Source: Saccharopolyspora gloriosae (GTDB lineage Bacteria; Actinomycetota; Actinomycetes; Mycobacteriales; Pseudonocardiaceae). Taken from it: a stretch of 64,000 nt of DNA. The position numbers were made by a program, and so were the translations under genes. The notes beneath the pieces were generated by a model. It was not told the origin of the DNA and ran no database searches. It saw nothing but the letters and a program-made list of their open reading frames with translations. Location: contig NZ_CP059557.1 in the NCBI RefSeq assembly GCF_022828475.1, positions 5,999,470-6,063,469 of the forward strand, read 5' to 3'. Positions within the stretch are counted from its first letter, which is position 1; each line of letters opens with the position of its first letter. Shown piece by piece: positions 7,460 to 16,594 of this stretch.

Positions 7460-10400
7460 TCACCCGCCCGTGGCAGGCGCCGCGCGCACGGCATCCGATC
7501 GGGCGGAATCCGGCTTCGCCCTGGGCCGGGCGCCCGGCTCGGAACGCTCCGGACGTGGGCGTGGTCGCAGCAGATCCACCGTCGAGAGCAGCACCATGTG
7601 CGCGTAGGCGGCGACGATCGACGCGGGCAGCAGCCAGTCCACCGCACCGACCGCGGGCTCCGCCAGCCACATCGCCCCGGCGAACACCACCGCGGACAAC
7701 ACCGCCGCGACCGCCCTGCCCAGCGGCCGCAGGCCGAGCGACCCCAGCCAGGTCAGCAGCACCGCCGCCAACACCAGTCCTTGCGGGCCGAGGGTGAACC
7801 CGGAGCTCGCCGTCCACAGCAGGGCCGTCGTCATCGCCGCCGCGATGAACACCGCGGGCAGCCACCGGGCGAGTCCCTTGCCGTGGCCCGCCAACCGGAA
7901 CCCGAGCCACAGCGCGGACACCGCGGCCACCAGCAGCGCCAGCAGCACCCCCAGGTTCATCGTGAACGGATCGTAGGTGAACGGGCGCAGCACCGTCACC
8001 GCGGAGGACTCGTGCGGCACCACCGCTATCCGGGCACCGATCGCCGTCGCGGGCTCGTTGAGCAGGCAGGACATCGTGGCGTCCGGTGGCGGCGCTTCGG
8101 CCGGGCAGGTCAGCGAGTACTCGCGCATGTGAGGCGCCACGTCGGTCCCGGCGGGCGCGACCCCGCTGAGCGCCACCGCGGTGGCACCGAGGAACAGGAT
8201 CAGCGCCACCCGGCGCGGCGCCGCCACGGCCAGCACCGCCAGCAGCAGCACCGGTTTGATCAAAGTCATCGCCACCCGGCCGAGCAGCCGCAGCACCCCG
8301 GACGTTCCCGGCCGCACCGCGCGATAGGCCACCAGAGCCGATCTGGTCGCGACCGAGGCGAGCCGGGGCTCACCGAGATCGACGACGCGCTGCTTGCCCA
8401 CCGAGTACCGCTCCACGTCGCGGGTGAGCCGCTGCGGCTCCGGGATGTCCGGCAACCGGGGCTCCGCCGGATCGGCTCCGGCGGCGACGGTGGCGACGAA
8501 CGGCAGTTCCTGCGCCGCGATCGTCCAGTGCAGTCGTTCGACGACCAGCGCCTTCGTCTCGGTCAGCGGGTGCTCGTCGACCGGATCGGCGAACATCGCC
8601 GCCAGCTCCGCCCGCACCTGGTCCGCGTGCCGTGTCCACAACTCGGTCAGGAACCCCTGCCAACGCTCCGAGTTCGCCGTCTCGCCGAGCTCCGCGCGAG
8701 TCGGGGTCGTGACGATGACCCGCAGCCGCTCCGCGATGCCCTCCGGTCCCAGCTCGGCGCTGTGGCGCAGCAGACGCGCGGGCACCAGCAACAGCCCGAC
8801 CAGCGCCGAAGCCGCGTCCAGCCGGCCCCACATCCAGTCGTTCGCACGCCACCGCGCGGACAGGAACGCCCCGAAGTTGGCCAGGTCGCCGCCGCGCACC
8901 TTGTCCTCGACGCGCAGCTGTCCTTCGTTGCGCAGCGCGTCGAACGGCAGCGGTGACGGCGCGTCGCTGACGACCCGCAGGAAGTTGATCCGATCTCCCG
9001 GCGACCGCCCCACGTCCAGCGGCGCGGTGAGCACCACCAGTGCGCGCAGCACGTCGGGGCGGCGTTCGGTCCGCTCCAACAGGCCGTAGCCGATCTGCGC
9101 GGGCGACTCGGAGCGGGTGCGCGGCGGTGCGGCGGCGGCGAGCCGGTCCGCGATCCGGTGCAGCACGACGCGGGCCTCGGCGATCGCGTCCACTCCGTGC
9201 TCGTCCCACGGCACCGCGTCGGCCCCGGACGAGTCGGCCATGGACTCCAGTTCGGCGGCGAAATCCTCCAGCGCGCGCTGGAAACGGGTGCCCTGCTCGA
9301 CCTCGTTGAGCACCGCGCCCAGCAGCGGCCGGACCGGCGACGGCAACCGGTGCTGCACCCGCTCGCGGCGCTCCGCGACCCGCAGCACCCAATCCGCGAG
9401 TTCGCCCAATTCCACGATCGGTTCCAGGACGGCGCCGTTGATCCAGTAGCGATCCGCGTGGCCCTCCAGGACCTCGGCGAACGTGCGCAGCCGGTACAGC
9501 GCCGACTTGCAACCGCCGATCACCGGCAACTGGTCGACCGCGGCCCAACGGCCGATGTCCCGCGCCCAGTCCAGGCACTCCTGCACCCCGGAGGACAGTC
9601 CGCGCACATCGTCGAAGACCCGATTCGGCTCCGCCGCGGCGAGCCCCGCCAGCCCCGTCGACAACCGCCGCCCCAGCACCGTGCGGACCTGCGGTGACCA
9701 GCCGTCGAGCGGATCCCCCACCACCGGCGGCAGCAGCCTGCCGTCCTCGGTGCCCGCAGGCTCCACCAGCAGCCGCAGCACCGCCTGGGCGTCCAGTTCC
9801 GCGCGGACCACCGCGTACTCCGCCTCGACCTGCTCGACCTGGGAGAACAGCACCGCTTCCTGCTCTGCGGGGTCCGCGGGCAGCAGGGGCGCGAACACGG
9901 ATCTGCGGCGCAGTTCGGTGCGCTGCACCGCGGCGTTGTGCTCGTCCAACGCGTGGATGTCGGCCAGCAGCGACTCCTGCGACATGCGGGCGCTCAGCGC
10001 CGTGGACGCCACCGGCAATGCGAGCTGACGGCTCAGCGGTCTGCCCTCGCCGACGGTCTCCGGCTCCGGGTTCAGGTACAGCAACCAGCGTGCGCTGGGA
10101 CGTTCCGTGGGAACTTCGGCCATCGCCTCCACCGCGGCGGTGACCGGGATGTTGTCCAGCACCCCGCCGTCGATCACCCGGTACGGCCGCGGGTCGGCGG
10201 TGTTCTCGGAGAACACCCCGAACATGTCCGGTTCACCGGGCGGCGGTGTTCCGGTGCTGGAATGCACCTGCGCGGGTTCGAAGGCGAACGGGAACGACGA
10301 GGTGGCGCGCGCGGCCTGCGCCAAGCGCAACGCGGTCGCCGGGAACTCCTTGCCGGTGCCGAAGTCCGACAGCGGCTGCCCGGAACGACCGCGGTGGCGG

Positions 10401-11086
10401 AAGCGGAAGGTGGCGGTGCGGCGCTGCTCGGTCAACGCGCCCGATCTGCCGTCGAAATGCCGTTCCAGCACCGGATCCAGCAGCGTCGCTGTCAGCAGCA
10501 GATCCAGCCGGTGGCCCAGGTTGCGGGCGTCCTTGGGAGCGGGCGTCAGCTCGGTGATCAGCCTCGCGAGTTCGGCGCGGAAGTAACCGTCGCCTTCCAG
10601 CAGCGAGTCCGGGCGGCGCTGCCAGAACTTCGGCACCGCACGGCACATCGCCTCCAGGTCCGCCAGGCGCACCCAGAGTTCGCGCATGTCCTCGAACGGC
10701 ATGCCGTAGACGATCGACGCGGACAGCAACGTCGCGTTCAAGCCGCCCGCCGAGGCCCCGGCCAGCACGTCCACGGAAACCGAGTCGTAGCCCGCCAATC
10801 CGGCCAGCGCCGACCACGGATGCTCGTCGTCCGGTTTCGCGGGTCCCGGTTTCGCCGTTCCGGATGCTGCCGCGGCGCCAGGTGTCGACCCGCTCTCCGG
10901 TCCGGACGTCGCGCAGCGCAGCAGGTCGATCTCGGCGACCGCGCCGCCGATCCACACCGCGAGGCTGGCACCGCCGCGCATCGCCAGCGCCAACCGGAGT
11001 TCCTGATCGTTCTCCGCATCGGCCGACCCGTTCTCGGGCCGGCCGCCCTCGGCGGTATCCGTGTCGGTCAGGTCCTCATCGGCCAT
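7460..11086 (-). CDS. Large patatin-like phospholipase with C-terminal membrane region (DUF3376 type)
   Basis: 1208 residues from ATG 11086 (GAGGGGG ribosome binding site). The N-terminal third is a patatin domain: Gly-rich oxyanion loop MRGGASLAVWIGG (about residues 38-50), nucleophile elbow GASAG (about 108-112) and the catalytic Asp in VIDGGVLDN (about 305). A long middle region has no motif I recognise, and the last 250 residues hold several hydrophobic helices. It is probably a membrane-anchored lipid acyl hydrolase. All catalytic residues are present. Proteins of this size and layout are typical of actinomycetes; the lipid substrate is unknown. Confidence 0.88.
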   Translation of the reverse strand: MADEDLTDTDTAEGGRPENGSADAENDQELRLALAMRGGASLAVWIGGAVAEIDLLRCATSGPESGSTPGAAAASGTAKPGPAKPDDEHPWSALAGLAGYDSVSVDVLAGASAGGLNATLLSASIVYGMPFEDMRELWVRLADLEAMCRAVPKFWQRRPDSLLEGDGYFRAELARLITELTPAPKDARNLGHRLDLLLTATLLDPVLERHFDGRSGALTEQRRTATFRFRHRGRSGQPLSDFGTGKEFPATALRLAQAARATSSFPFAFEPAQVHSSTGTPPPGEPDMFGVFSENTADPRPYRVIDGGVLDNIPVTAAVEAMAEVPTERPSARWLLYLNPEPETVGEGRPLSRQLALPVASTALSARMSQESLLADIHALDEHNAAVQRTELRRRSVFAPLLPADPAEQEAVLFSQVEQVEAEYAVVRAELDAQAVLRLLVEPAGTEDGRLLPPVVGDPLDGWSPQVRTVLGRRLSTGLAGLAAAEPNRVFDDVRGLSSGVQECLDWARDIGRWAAVDQLPVIGGCKSALYRLRTFAEVLEGHADRYWINGAVLEPIVELGELADWVLRVAERRERVQHRLPSPVRPLLGAVLNEVEQGTRFQRALEDFAAELESMADSSGADAVPWDEHGVDAIAEARVVLHRIADRLAAAAPPRTRSESPAQIGYGLLERTERRPDVLRALVVLTAPLDVGRSPGDRINFLRVVSDAPSPLPFDALRNEGQLRVEDKVRGGDLANFGAFLSARWRANDWMWGRLDAASALVGLLLVPARLLRHSAELGPEGIAERLRVIVTTPTRAELGETANSERWQGFLTELWTRHADQVRAELAAMFADPVDEHPLTETKALVVERLHWTIAAQELPFVATVAAGADPAEPRLPDIPEPQRLTRDVERYSVGKQRVVDLGEPRLASVATRSALVAYRAVRPGTSGVLRLLGRVAMTLIKPVLLLAVLAVAAPRRVALILFLGATAVALSGVAPAGTDVAPHMREYSLTCPAEAPPPDATMSCLLNEPATAIGARIAVVPHESSAVTVLRPFTYDPFTMNLGVLLALLVAAVSALWLGFRLAGHGKGLARWLPAVFIAAAMTTALLWTASSGFTLGPQGLVLAAVLLTWLGSLGLRPLGRAVAAVLSAVVFAGAMWLAEPAVGAVDWLLPASIVAAYAHMVLLSTVDLLRPRPRPERSEPGARPRAKPDSARSDAVRAAPATGG

Positions 11087-11395
11087 GTCGCCGCCCCCTC
11101 GGTCGACTCGCACGCCAGGAAAAGACCTCGGCACGGCTCGTTCCGCGGAGGGACCCGACGATCACTCTTGATCAGAACGTACCGCGCCGCACCGACGCCG
11201 GGATCGTCCACACGGGCGTCAGGCCGCGGATGCCCAGGCAGACGGCCACAACGCAAGCGTGGCGGCCGGGCGAGTTTCCGATTCCAGCACGGAAAGCGGC
11301 CCGGCTCGGTGATCACCACGGAGCTGTGCCCCGTCTGCGGGGAGCCACTGAGGTTCCGCTGCGCGCCCCCTATGCAGATCGCTCAGGAACGGCCC
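11087..11395. other. Intergenic 309 bp, no gene recognised
   Basis: Upstream of the patatin gene and downstream of the CitE-like gene. It holds a short GC-rich hairpin (CCCCGTCTGCGGGG near 11328) followed by the 14-base ACTGAGGTTCCGCT, which also ends the dispersed repeat at 12451-12603. I see no convincing coding frame; a translated stretch resembling a Cys motif here is rejected below. Confidence 0.6.
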
Positions 11396-12352
11396 TTAAA
11401 CAGGCGGCGTCCACGGGTCCGTGCGGGACATTCCGGCCGCGCGCCCCTTGCCCGCGATCACCAGCGCCATCTTCCGGGACGCCTCGTCGATCATCTCGTC
11501 GCCGAGCATCGCCGCGCCGCGCTTGCCGCCCGCCTCGGAGGTGTGCCAGTCGTAGGCGGCGAGCACGTTCTCCGCGTGGTCGTAATCCTCCTGGCGCGGC
11601 GAGAACAACTCGTTCACCGCGTCCACCTGCGCCGGATGCAGCACCCACTTGCCGTCGAAGCCCAGCGCGGCCGACCGCCCGCCGACCCGGCGCAACCCGT
11701 CCACGTCCTTGATCGCCAAGTACGGGCCGTCGATGGCTTGCACGTCGTGCGCCCGAGCCGCCATCAGCATCCGCATCAGCACGTAGTGGTAGGCGTCGCC
11801 CACGTCGTAGCCGGGCGGCTGCTCGCCGACGACCATCGAACGCATGTTGATCGAGGCCATGAAATCGGCGGGGCCGAAGATCAGCGTCTCGATCCGGGGT
11901 GAGGCGGCGACGATCGCGTCCACCTCGACCAGTCCGCGCGCGTCCTCGATCTGCGCTTCGATGCCGATCCGGCCGACCTCCAGGCCGGTGGCGCGCTCGA
12001 TCTGGGTCAGCGTGAGGTCGAGCCAGCGCACATGATCCGGGCCGGAGACCTTCGGCAGCACGATCGTGTCCAGGTTCGCCCCCGCACCCTCGACGACCTC
12101 CACCACGTCCCGGTAGGTCCACTCCGAGGTGAGGTCGTTGACCCGCACGGAACGGATCTTGCCGTCCCAGCCGCCCTCGTTCAGCGCCGCCACCACCCGG
12201 CCGCGAGCCTCGGCCTTCGCGAGTGGCGCGACCGCATCCTCCAAGTCCAGGAAGAACGAGTCCACCGCCAGCCCCCGCGCCTTGTCGATCATCTTCGCGC
12301 TGGAACCGGGAACGGCCAGGCAGCTGCGGCGGGCACGTCGGCGATCGACCAC
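11396..12352 (-). CDS. HpcH/HpaI-family (CitE-like) CoA-ester lyase
   Basis: 318 residues. GTG 12352 is preferred because GAGGAGG lies 5 bases upstream and the protein then starts just before the first conserved strand; longer versions add no family sequence. Family motifs: LAVPGSSAKM, DLEDAVAP, RVN, DTIVLPKV, the metal-binding EAQIEDARG, FGPADFMASI and the C-terminal GFDGKWVLHPAQV. This is the TIM-barrel family of citrate/malyl-CoA/methylmalyl-CoA lyases. Standalone actinomycete members often act on malyl-CoA or citramalyl-CoA; the exact substrate cannot be read here. Confidence 0.88.
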   Translation of the reverse strand: MVDRRRARRSCLAVPGSSAKMIDKARGLAVDSFFLDLEDAVAPLAKAEARGRVVAALNEGGWDGKIRSVRVNDLTSEWTYRDVVEVVEGAGANLDTIVLPKVSGPDHVRWLDLTLTQIERATGLEVGRIGIEAQIEDARGLVEVDAIVAASPRIETLIFGPADFMASINMRSMVVGEQPPGYDVGDAYHYVLMRMLMAARAHDVQAIDGPYLAIKDVDGLRRVGGRSAALGFDGKWVLHPAQVDAVNELFSPRQEDYDHAENVLAAYDWHTSEAGGKRGAAMLGDEMIDEASRKMALVIAGKGRAAGMSRTDPWTPPV

Positions 12353-12450
12353 AAGATCCTCCTCATCAACCACGGGCACAGAGGTATCTACCACGACCCC
12401 GCGAACGGCTGTGACCCCGCTCGCGAACGGCCTTCTGATCATCGCCTTGG

Positions 12451-12603
12451 CAGCGGCGAAGCCGGTGAGCAGCGCCCACCCGAGCAAAAGGACCACCGGC
12501 GGGTTCTCGCCGAGCCTCTCGCGAGGACGGCCTTTTCCGTCGTGGGAGCGCCACTCGGGATAAAGATCCCGCAGCGAGGAAGCAACTGAGGTTCCGCTAC
12601 CCG
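12451..12603. repeat. Dispersed intergenic repeat, copy A
   Basis: This stretch between the divergent CitE-like and MgtE-like genes aligns along its whole length with 40358-40496. Shared blocks in order: CAG(C/T)GGCG at the left end, CCACCCGA, CCGGCGGGTTCTC, GCGAGGACGGC, GATCCCGCAGCGAG and GGTTCCGC(T/C)ACCCG at the right end. Spacers between blocks vary in length. No coding frame is conserved. The rest of the 310-bp gap (12353-12662) shows nothing else. Confidence 0.85.
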
Positions 12604-12662
12604 GGCACCTGGGCAGGCCGCCGCGACTGCCCGGTCAGGCTGTGCGGACTAGCCTGATCAGT

Positions 12663-13970
12663 GTGGCAGTGACCAGGGTTTACGCGGCGCGAGTCGCCGG
12701 GCTCGCGGTGTTCGGCCCGGACGGCGAGTCCATCGGCAAGGTGCGCGACGTCGTCGCCGGACTGCGCACCGCCCACCAGCCGCCGCGAGTGCTCGGCATC
12801 GTGATGGAGATGGCGGCACGGCGGCGGATCTTCGTGCCGATGCTCCGGGTCGTGCGGTTCGAACCCAACGCGGTCACCCTCGCCACCGGCTCGGTCAACA
12901 CCCGGCAATTCCACCAGCGCCCCAACGAGGTCTTGGTGCTCGGCCAGCTGCTCGACGCGAAGGTCACCATCGCCTCCTCCGGAACGTCCGCGGTGCTGGT
13001 GGACGCCGCGCTGGAGCAGACCCGCACCCGCGACTGGCGGATCAGCAGGCTCGCGGTGCGCGAACGCACCGGGCGGCTCGCCCGCCGCGGACCCGTGCAG
13101 GTGCTGGAGTGGGACCAGATCACCGGGCTCGCCGCCGCCGAACTCACCGACCGGCCGCAGGGCGTGGAGCAACTGCTGGCCCTGCTGGACACGATGCGCG
13201 CCGTCGACGTGGCCAGCACGCTGCACGAACTGCCCGCGAAACGCCGCTACGAAGTCGCCGAGGCGCTCGACGACGAACGACTCGCCGACGTCGTCGAAGA
13301 ACTCCCCGAGGACGACCAGAAGGACCTGATCGGCCACCTCGGCGAGGATCGCGCGGCGGACGTGCTGGAGGCGATGAGCCCGGACGACGCCGCCGACCTG
13401 CTCGCCGAACTACCCGAAGTGGACAAGAACCGGCTGCTGGAGCTCATGGAGCCCGCCGAGTCCGCACCGGTGAAGCGGCTTCTGGAGTACTCGTCGGACA
13501 CCGCGGGCGGGTTGATGACCCCGGAACCCGTCGTCGTCGGCCCGGACGCCACCATCGCCGAAGCCCTCGCCATGGTCCGCAACCCCGAGCTGCCGGTCGC
13601 GCTCTCCAGCATGGTCTTCGTCTGCCGCCCGCCGTCGGCCACGCCCACCGGCCGCTACCTCGGCTGCGTGCACATCCAACGGCTGCTGCGCGAACCGCCG
13701 TCGACACTGGTCGCGGGCGCGTTGGACACCGGCCTGGCGAGCCTGCCGCCGACGGCCGCGCTCGCCGAGGTGACTCGCTACTTCGCCGCCTACAACCTGG
13801 TGTGCGGCCCGGTGCTCGACGACGAGGAACACCTCATCGGCGCGGTCACGGTGGACGACGTGCTCGACCACCTGCTCCCGGAGAACTGGCGGGAGAGCGG
13901 CCTGCCCGACCGGGACGACAAGCCCGCCGCGCACTCCCCGGACGCACCGAAAGCGAGCGACGATGCCTGA
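12663..13970 (+). CDS. MgtE N-domain/CBS-domain protein without a transport domain
   Basis: 435 residues (GTG 12663; GTG 12642 is possible). A PRC-barrel-like N-terminus (VFGPDGESIGKVRDVVAGL) leads into superhelical MgtE_N repeats (DVVEELPEDDQKDLIGHL, AADVLEAMSPDDAADLLAEL) and two CBS units (SDTAGGLMTPEPVVV to GAVTVDDVLDHLLP). The five-helix Mg2+ channel of true MgtE is absent. It is likely a cytosolic Mg2+ or nucleotide sensor. It overlaps the next gene (DUF1003 membrane protein), which may be its membrane partner. The same pair occurs near mrp in M. tuberculosis (Rv1232c/Rv1231c). Confidence 0.88.
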   Translation: MAVTRVYAARVAGLAVFGPDGESIGKVRDVVAGLRTAHQPPRVLGIVMEMAARRRIFVPMLRVVRFEPNAVTLATGSVNTRQFHQRPNEVLVLGQLLDAKVTIASSGTSAVLVDAALEQTRTRDWRISRLAVRERTGRLARRGPVQVLEWDQITGLAAAELTDRPQGVEQLLALLDTMRAVDVASTLHELPAKRRYEVAEALDDERLADVVEELPEDDQKDLIGHLGEDRAADVLEAMSPDDAADLLAELPEVDKNRLLELMEPAESAPVKRLLEYSSDTAGGLMTPEPVVVGPDATIAEALAMVRNPELPVALSSMVFVCRPPSATPTGRYLGCVHIQRLLREPPSTLVAGALDTGLASLPPTAALAEVTRYFAAYNLVCGPVLDDEEHLIGAVTVDDVLDHLLPENWRESGLPDRDDKPAAHSPDAPKASDDA

Positions 13971-14523
13971 ACTGCTCTCCCGGCGGCGGCTGGATCAGCC
14001 GCGGCCGCCGCGCCGGTTCACCGTGGACTTCGATCCTGAGCTGTTCGGCCAGGTCTCCGAGCGGGTCGCCCGCTTCCTCGGCACCGGGAAGTTCCTGTTC
14101 TGGATGACGGTGTTCGTGATCAGCTGGATCGGGATGAACTTGTTCGCGGTGGGACTGAGGTGGGATCCGTACCCGTTCATCCTGCTCAACCTCGCGTTCT
14201 CCACCCAGGCCTCGTATGCGGCGCCCTTGATCCTGCTCGCGCAGAACAGGCAGGACGACCGCGACCGCGTCTCGCTGGAGGAGGACCGGGCGCGCGCGGA
14301 GCAGACGAAGGCGGATACCGAGTACCTGGCCCGCGAGCTGGCCGCACTGCGGCTGGCCGTCGGCGAGGTCGCCACCCGCGACTACCTGCGCGTCGAGCTG
14401 GACCGGCTGCGCGATGAGCTGCCCGGCACGGAGAGCGCGGTCGCGCGGCGGCGGCGCCAGGGTTCTCCGGACGGTCGCGAGGACGGTCGTCGCGGTGATC
14501 CTGAGCCTGGCTGGCACCGTTAA
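13963..14523 (+). CDS. DUF1003 membrane protein
   Basis: 186 residues overlapping the upstream gene by 8 bases (ATGCCTGA). The DUF1003 core is clear: FLGTGKFLFWMTVFVISWI, WDPYPFILLNLAFSTQASYA, LILLAQNRQ. Two membrane helices are followed by a long charged coiled coil (DRARAEQTKADTEYLARELA). Function of the family is unknown. Coupling to the MgtE_N/CBS protein suggests a role in divalent-cation homeostasis, which is inference only. Confidence 0.9.
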   Translation: MPELLSRRRLDQPRPPRRFTVDFDPELFGQVSERVARFLGTGKFLFWMTVFVISWIGMNLFAVGLRWDPYPFILLNLAFSTQASYAAPLILLAQNRQDDRDRVSLEEDRARAEQTKADTEYLARELAALRLAVGEVATRDYLRVELDRLRDELPGTESAVARRRRQGSPDGREDGRRGDPEPGWHR

Positions 14524-14550
14524 TCGGATTATCGGGGTCGAGCTCGGTTC

Positions 14551-15042
14551 TCAGGCCTGGGCGCGTTGTCCGGGCGGTGCCGGGACGCCGCCCGCTGCGA
14601 GTTTCTCGCAGGTGCGGGCGAACTCTTCGAGCTCTCGCGGCTCGGTCACCGAAAGGAAGTACTGGGTCACTCCACCGAGGTGCGTGCTGGATGCGGTCCG
14701 CAACCGGGCCTCGCCGACTTCGGTGATCACTGCGAGTACTCCCCTGCCGTCCGAATCGACCCGGACGCGACTGACCAGGCCGATGCGCTCCAGCCGGTCC
14801 ACCAACCTGGTCACTCCGGACCTGGAGAGCAGCACGGTGTCCGCGAGCTCGGTCATGCGCAGCCTGCGCTCCGGCGCTTCGAACAGCGCATGGAGCACGT
14901 CGTAGGCGGCCAACGTGAGCCGCTGCTCGGCGATCAGATCCCCTTCCAGGCAGCGCGTGACACGGGCATGCGCACGCAGGAAGGTCCGATAGGCCAGCAG
15001 CTCGCCACGAGTGGGTAATCGATCAAGACCCGTCTCGGTCAC
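14551..15042 (-). CDS. MarR-family transcriptional regulator
   Basis: 163 residues. The winged helix-turn-helix spans about residues 50-110: LTLAAYDVLHALFEAPE, then MTELADTVLLSRSGVTRLVDRLE and the wing VRVDSDGRGVLAVIT. N- and C-terminal helices form the dimer interface. MarR proteins repress nearby genes and are released by small ligands. It lies convergent to the DUF1003 gene and divergent to mrp across 270 bases, which may contain its operator; its targets are unknown. Confidence 0.92.
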   Translation of the reverse strand: MTETGLDRLPTRGELLAYRTFLRAHARVTRCLEGDLIAEQRLTLAAYDVLHALFEAPERRLRMTELADTVLLSRSGVTRLVDRLERIGLVSRVRVDSDGRGVLAVITEVGEARLRTASSTHLGGVTQYFLSVTEPRELEEFARTCEKLAAGGVPAPPGQRAQA

Positions 15043-15316
15043 GATGAGTGATACTACGGAGGGCAGTCACACGATTGCGAAGCGCCCCCGGATTTCACCA
15101 TGCGAGCACGTCGGGGCCGGTGCTTGGAATAATCCAGCGCACAGCCCCGCGTGAACGGCTTCCGAACACCCGTGCCACCCCCGGCACGAACTCGGCCGTC
15201 GTCACCCGCTGCGCACCTCGCCTGCGATTCCGGGGCTACCGGCCCGTAACATCGGAGGTCGGTCCGTAGCATCGAGGGTAAGCACAGCCGCAGGAAGGGT
15301 CGGTGTCACCGCAACC

Positions 15317-16456
15317 GTGACCAGCACGCACTCCGCTCCCACGGAAGAGGCCGTTCGCCAGGCCCTCACCAAGGTCGAGGACCCGGAGATCCACAAGCCG
15401 ATCACCGAACTCGGCATGGTCAAGTCCGTAACGATCGGCGAGGAAGGCCAGGTCGCCGTCGAGGTGTACCTGACGGTGCAGGGCTGCCCGATGAAGGAGA
15501 CGATCACCCAGCGGGTCGACTCCGCGGTCAGCGCAGTCGACGGCGTGCGGTCGGTGACCGTCGAGCTCGACGTGATGAGCGACGAGCAGCGCTCCGAACT
15601 CCGCAAGCAGCTGCGCGGCAACTCCGAGGAACCGCGCATCCCGTTCGCCGAACCGGGCTCGATGACGCGGGTGTACTGCGTGGCCTCCGGCAAGGGCGGT
15701 GTCGGCAAGTCCAGCGTGACGGTGAACCTCGCCGCCTCGATGGCCAAGCGCGGCCTGTCGGTCGGCGTCGTCGACGCCGACATCTACGGCCACTCGGTGC
15801 CCCGCATGCTGGGTTCCAGCGGCAAGCCCACCCAGGTCGAGAAGATGATCCTGCCGCCGCAGGCGCACGGCGTGAAGGTCATCTCCATCGGCATGTTCAC
15901 CCCCGGCAACACGCCGGTCGTGTGGCGTGGGCCGATGCTGCACCGCGCGCTGCAGCAGTTCCTCTCCGACGTGTTCTGGGGCGACCTGGACGTGCTGCTG
16001 CTGGACCTGCCGCCCGGCACCGGCGACGTGGCGCTGTCCACGGCGCAGCTCATCCCGAACGCGGAGATCCTGGTCGTGACCACTCCGCAGCAGGCGGCCG
16101 CGGAGGTCGCCGAACGGGCCGGCGCCATCGCGATGCAGACCCGGCAGCGGCTGGCGGGCGTCCTGGAGAACATGTCCTGGATGGAACTGCCCGACGGCCA
16201 GCGCATGGAGGTCTTCGGCAGCGGCGGCGGCCAGATCGTGGCCGACTCGCTGACCCGCGCGGTGGGCTCGGAGGTGCCGCTGCTGGGCCAGGTGCCGCTG
16301 GACACCCGGCTGCGCGAATCGGGCGACAGCGGAACCCCGCTGGTCATCGAATCCCCGGACTCCCCGGCCGCTCAGGTGCTCAACGACGTGGCGAAGCGCC
16401 TGTCCACCCGCGCCCGCGGGCTGGCAGGCCAGCTGCTGTCGGTCTCCCCCGCCTGA
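15317..16456 (+). CDS. mrp: Mrp/NBP35-type P-loop ATPase
   Basis: 379 residues from GTG. An N-terminal MIP18/DUF59 domain (about 1-90, VEDPEIHKPITELGMV) is followed by the ParA-like ATPase with deviant Walker A SGKGGVGKS (about 125-133), VDADIYGHS and DLPPGTGD. Mrp/ApbC proteins carry and transfer Fe-S clusters. The CxxC near the C-terminus that binds the cluster in ApbC is missing: the segment reads ENMSWMELPDGQRMEVFG. Either this subgroup binds a cluster differently or has another role. A strong terminator follows at 16471-16500. Confidence 0.93.
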   Translation: MTSTHSAPTEEAVRQALTKVEDPEIHKPITELGMVKSVTIGEEGQVAVEVYLTVQGCPMKETITQRVDSAVSAVDGVRSVTVELDVMSDEQRSELRKQLRGNSEEPRIPFAEPGSMTRVYCVASGKGGVGKSSVTVNLAASMAKRGLSVGVVDADIYGHSVPRMLGSSGKPTQVEKMILPPQAHGVKVISIGMFTPGNTPVVWRGPMLHRALQQFLSDVFWGDLDVLLLDLPPGTGDVALSTAQLIPNAEILVVTTPQQAAAEVAERAGAIAMQTRQRLAGVLENMSWMELPDGQRMEVFGSGGGQIVADSLTRAVGSEVPLLGQVPLDTRLRESGDSGTPLVIESPDSPAAQVLNDVAKRLSTRARGLAGQLLSVSPA

Positions 16457-16470
16457 TCCACGACCGTCGC

Positions 16471-16500
16471 GAGCGGCTCCGGAATCGTCCGGGGCCGCTC
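16471..16500. terminator. Hairpin terminator after mrp
   Basis: GAGCGGCTCCGGA and TCCGGGGCCGCTC form a 13-bp stem with one G-T pair and loop ATCG. It starts 15 bases after the mrp stop. No U-tract follows, as is common for actinomycete terminators. It also stands between mrp and the convergent methyltransferase gene. Confidence 0.7.
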
Positions 16501-16594
16501 GTCACGTCTGTTCGCACGGCTCGTGCGGAGTGACCCGCGCGACCAGCGCCTTCCTCGCAGCACGATCATGTTCCCGGGCATCCCCGGGCCGGGA

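Noticed and set aside
9938-11902. Rightward 654-codon open frame across the patatin start and the following gap, containing ELCPVCGEPLRFRC
   Set aside because: Mostly antisense to the patatin and CitE genes. The Cys-rich patch arises from a hairpin plus the 14-base ACTGAGGTTCCGCT repeat end, with no supporting start or conservation that I can see.
13450-13700. Membrane domain missing from the MgtE-like gene because of a frameshift
   Set aside because: The reading frame is intact through both CBS units to a stop that overlaps the next start, and the downstream gene is a DUF1003 protein, so the short form is genuine.
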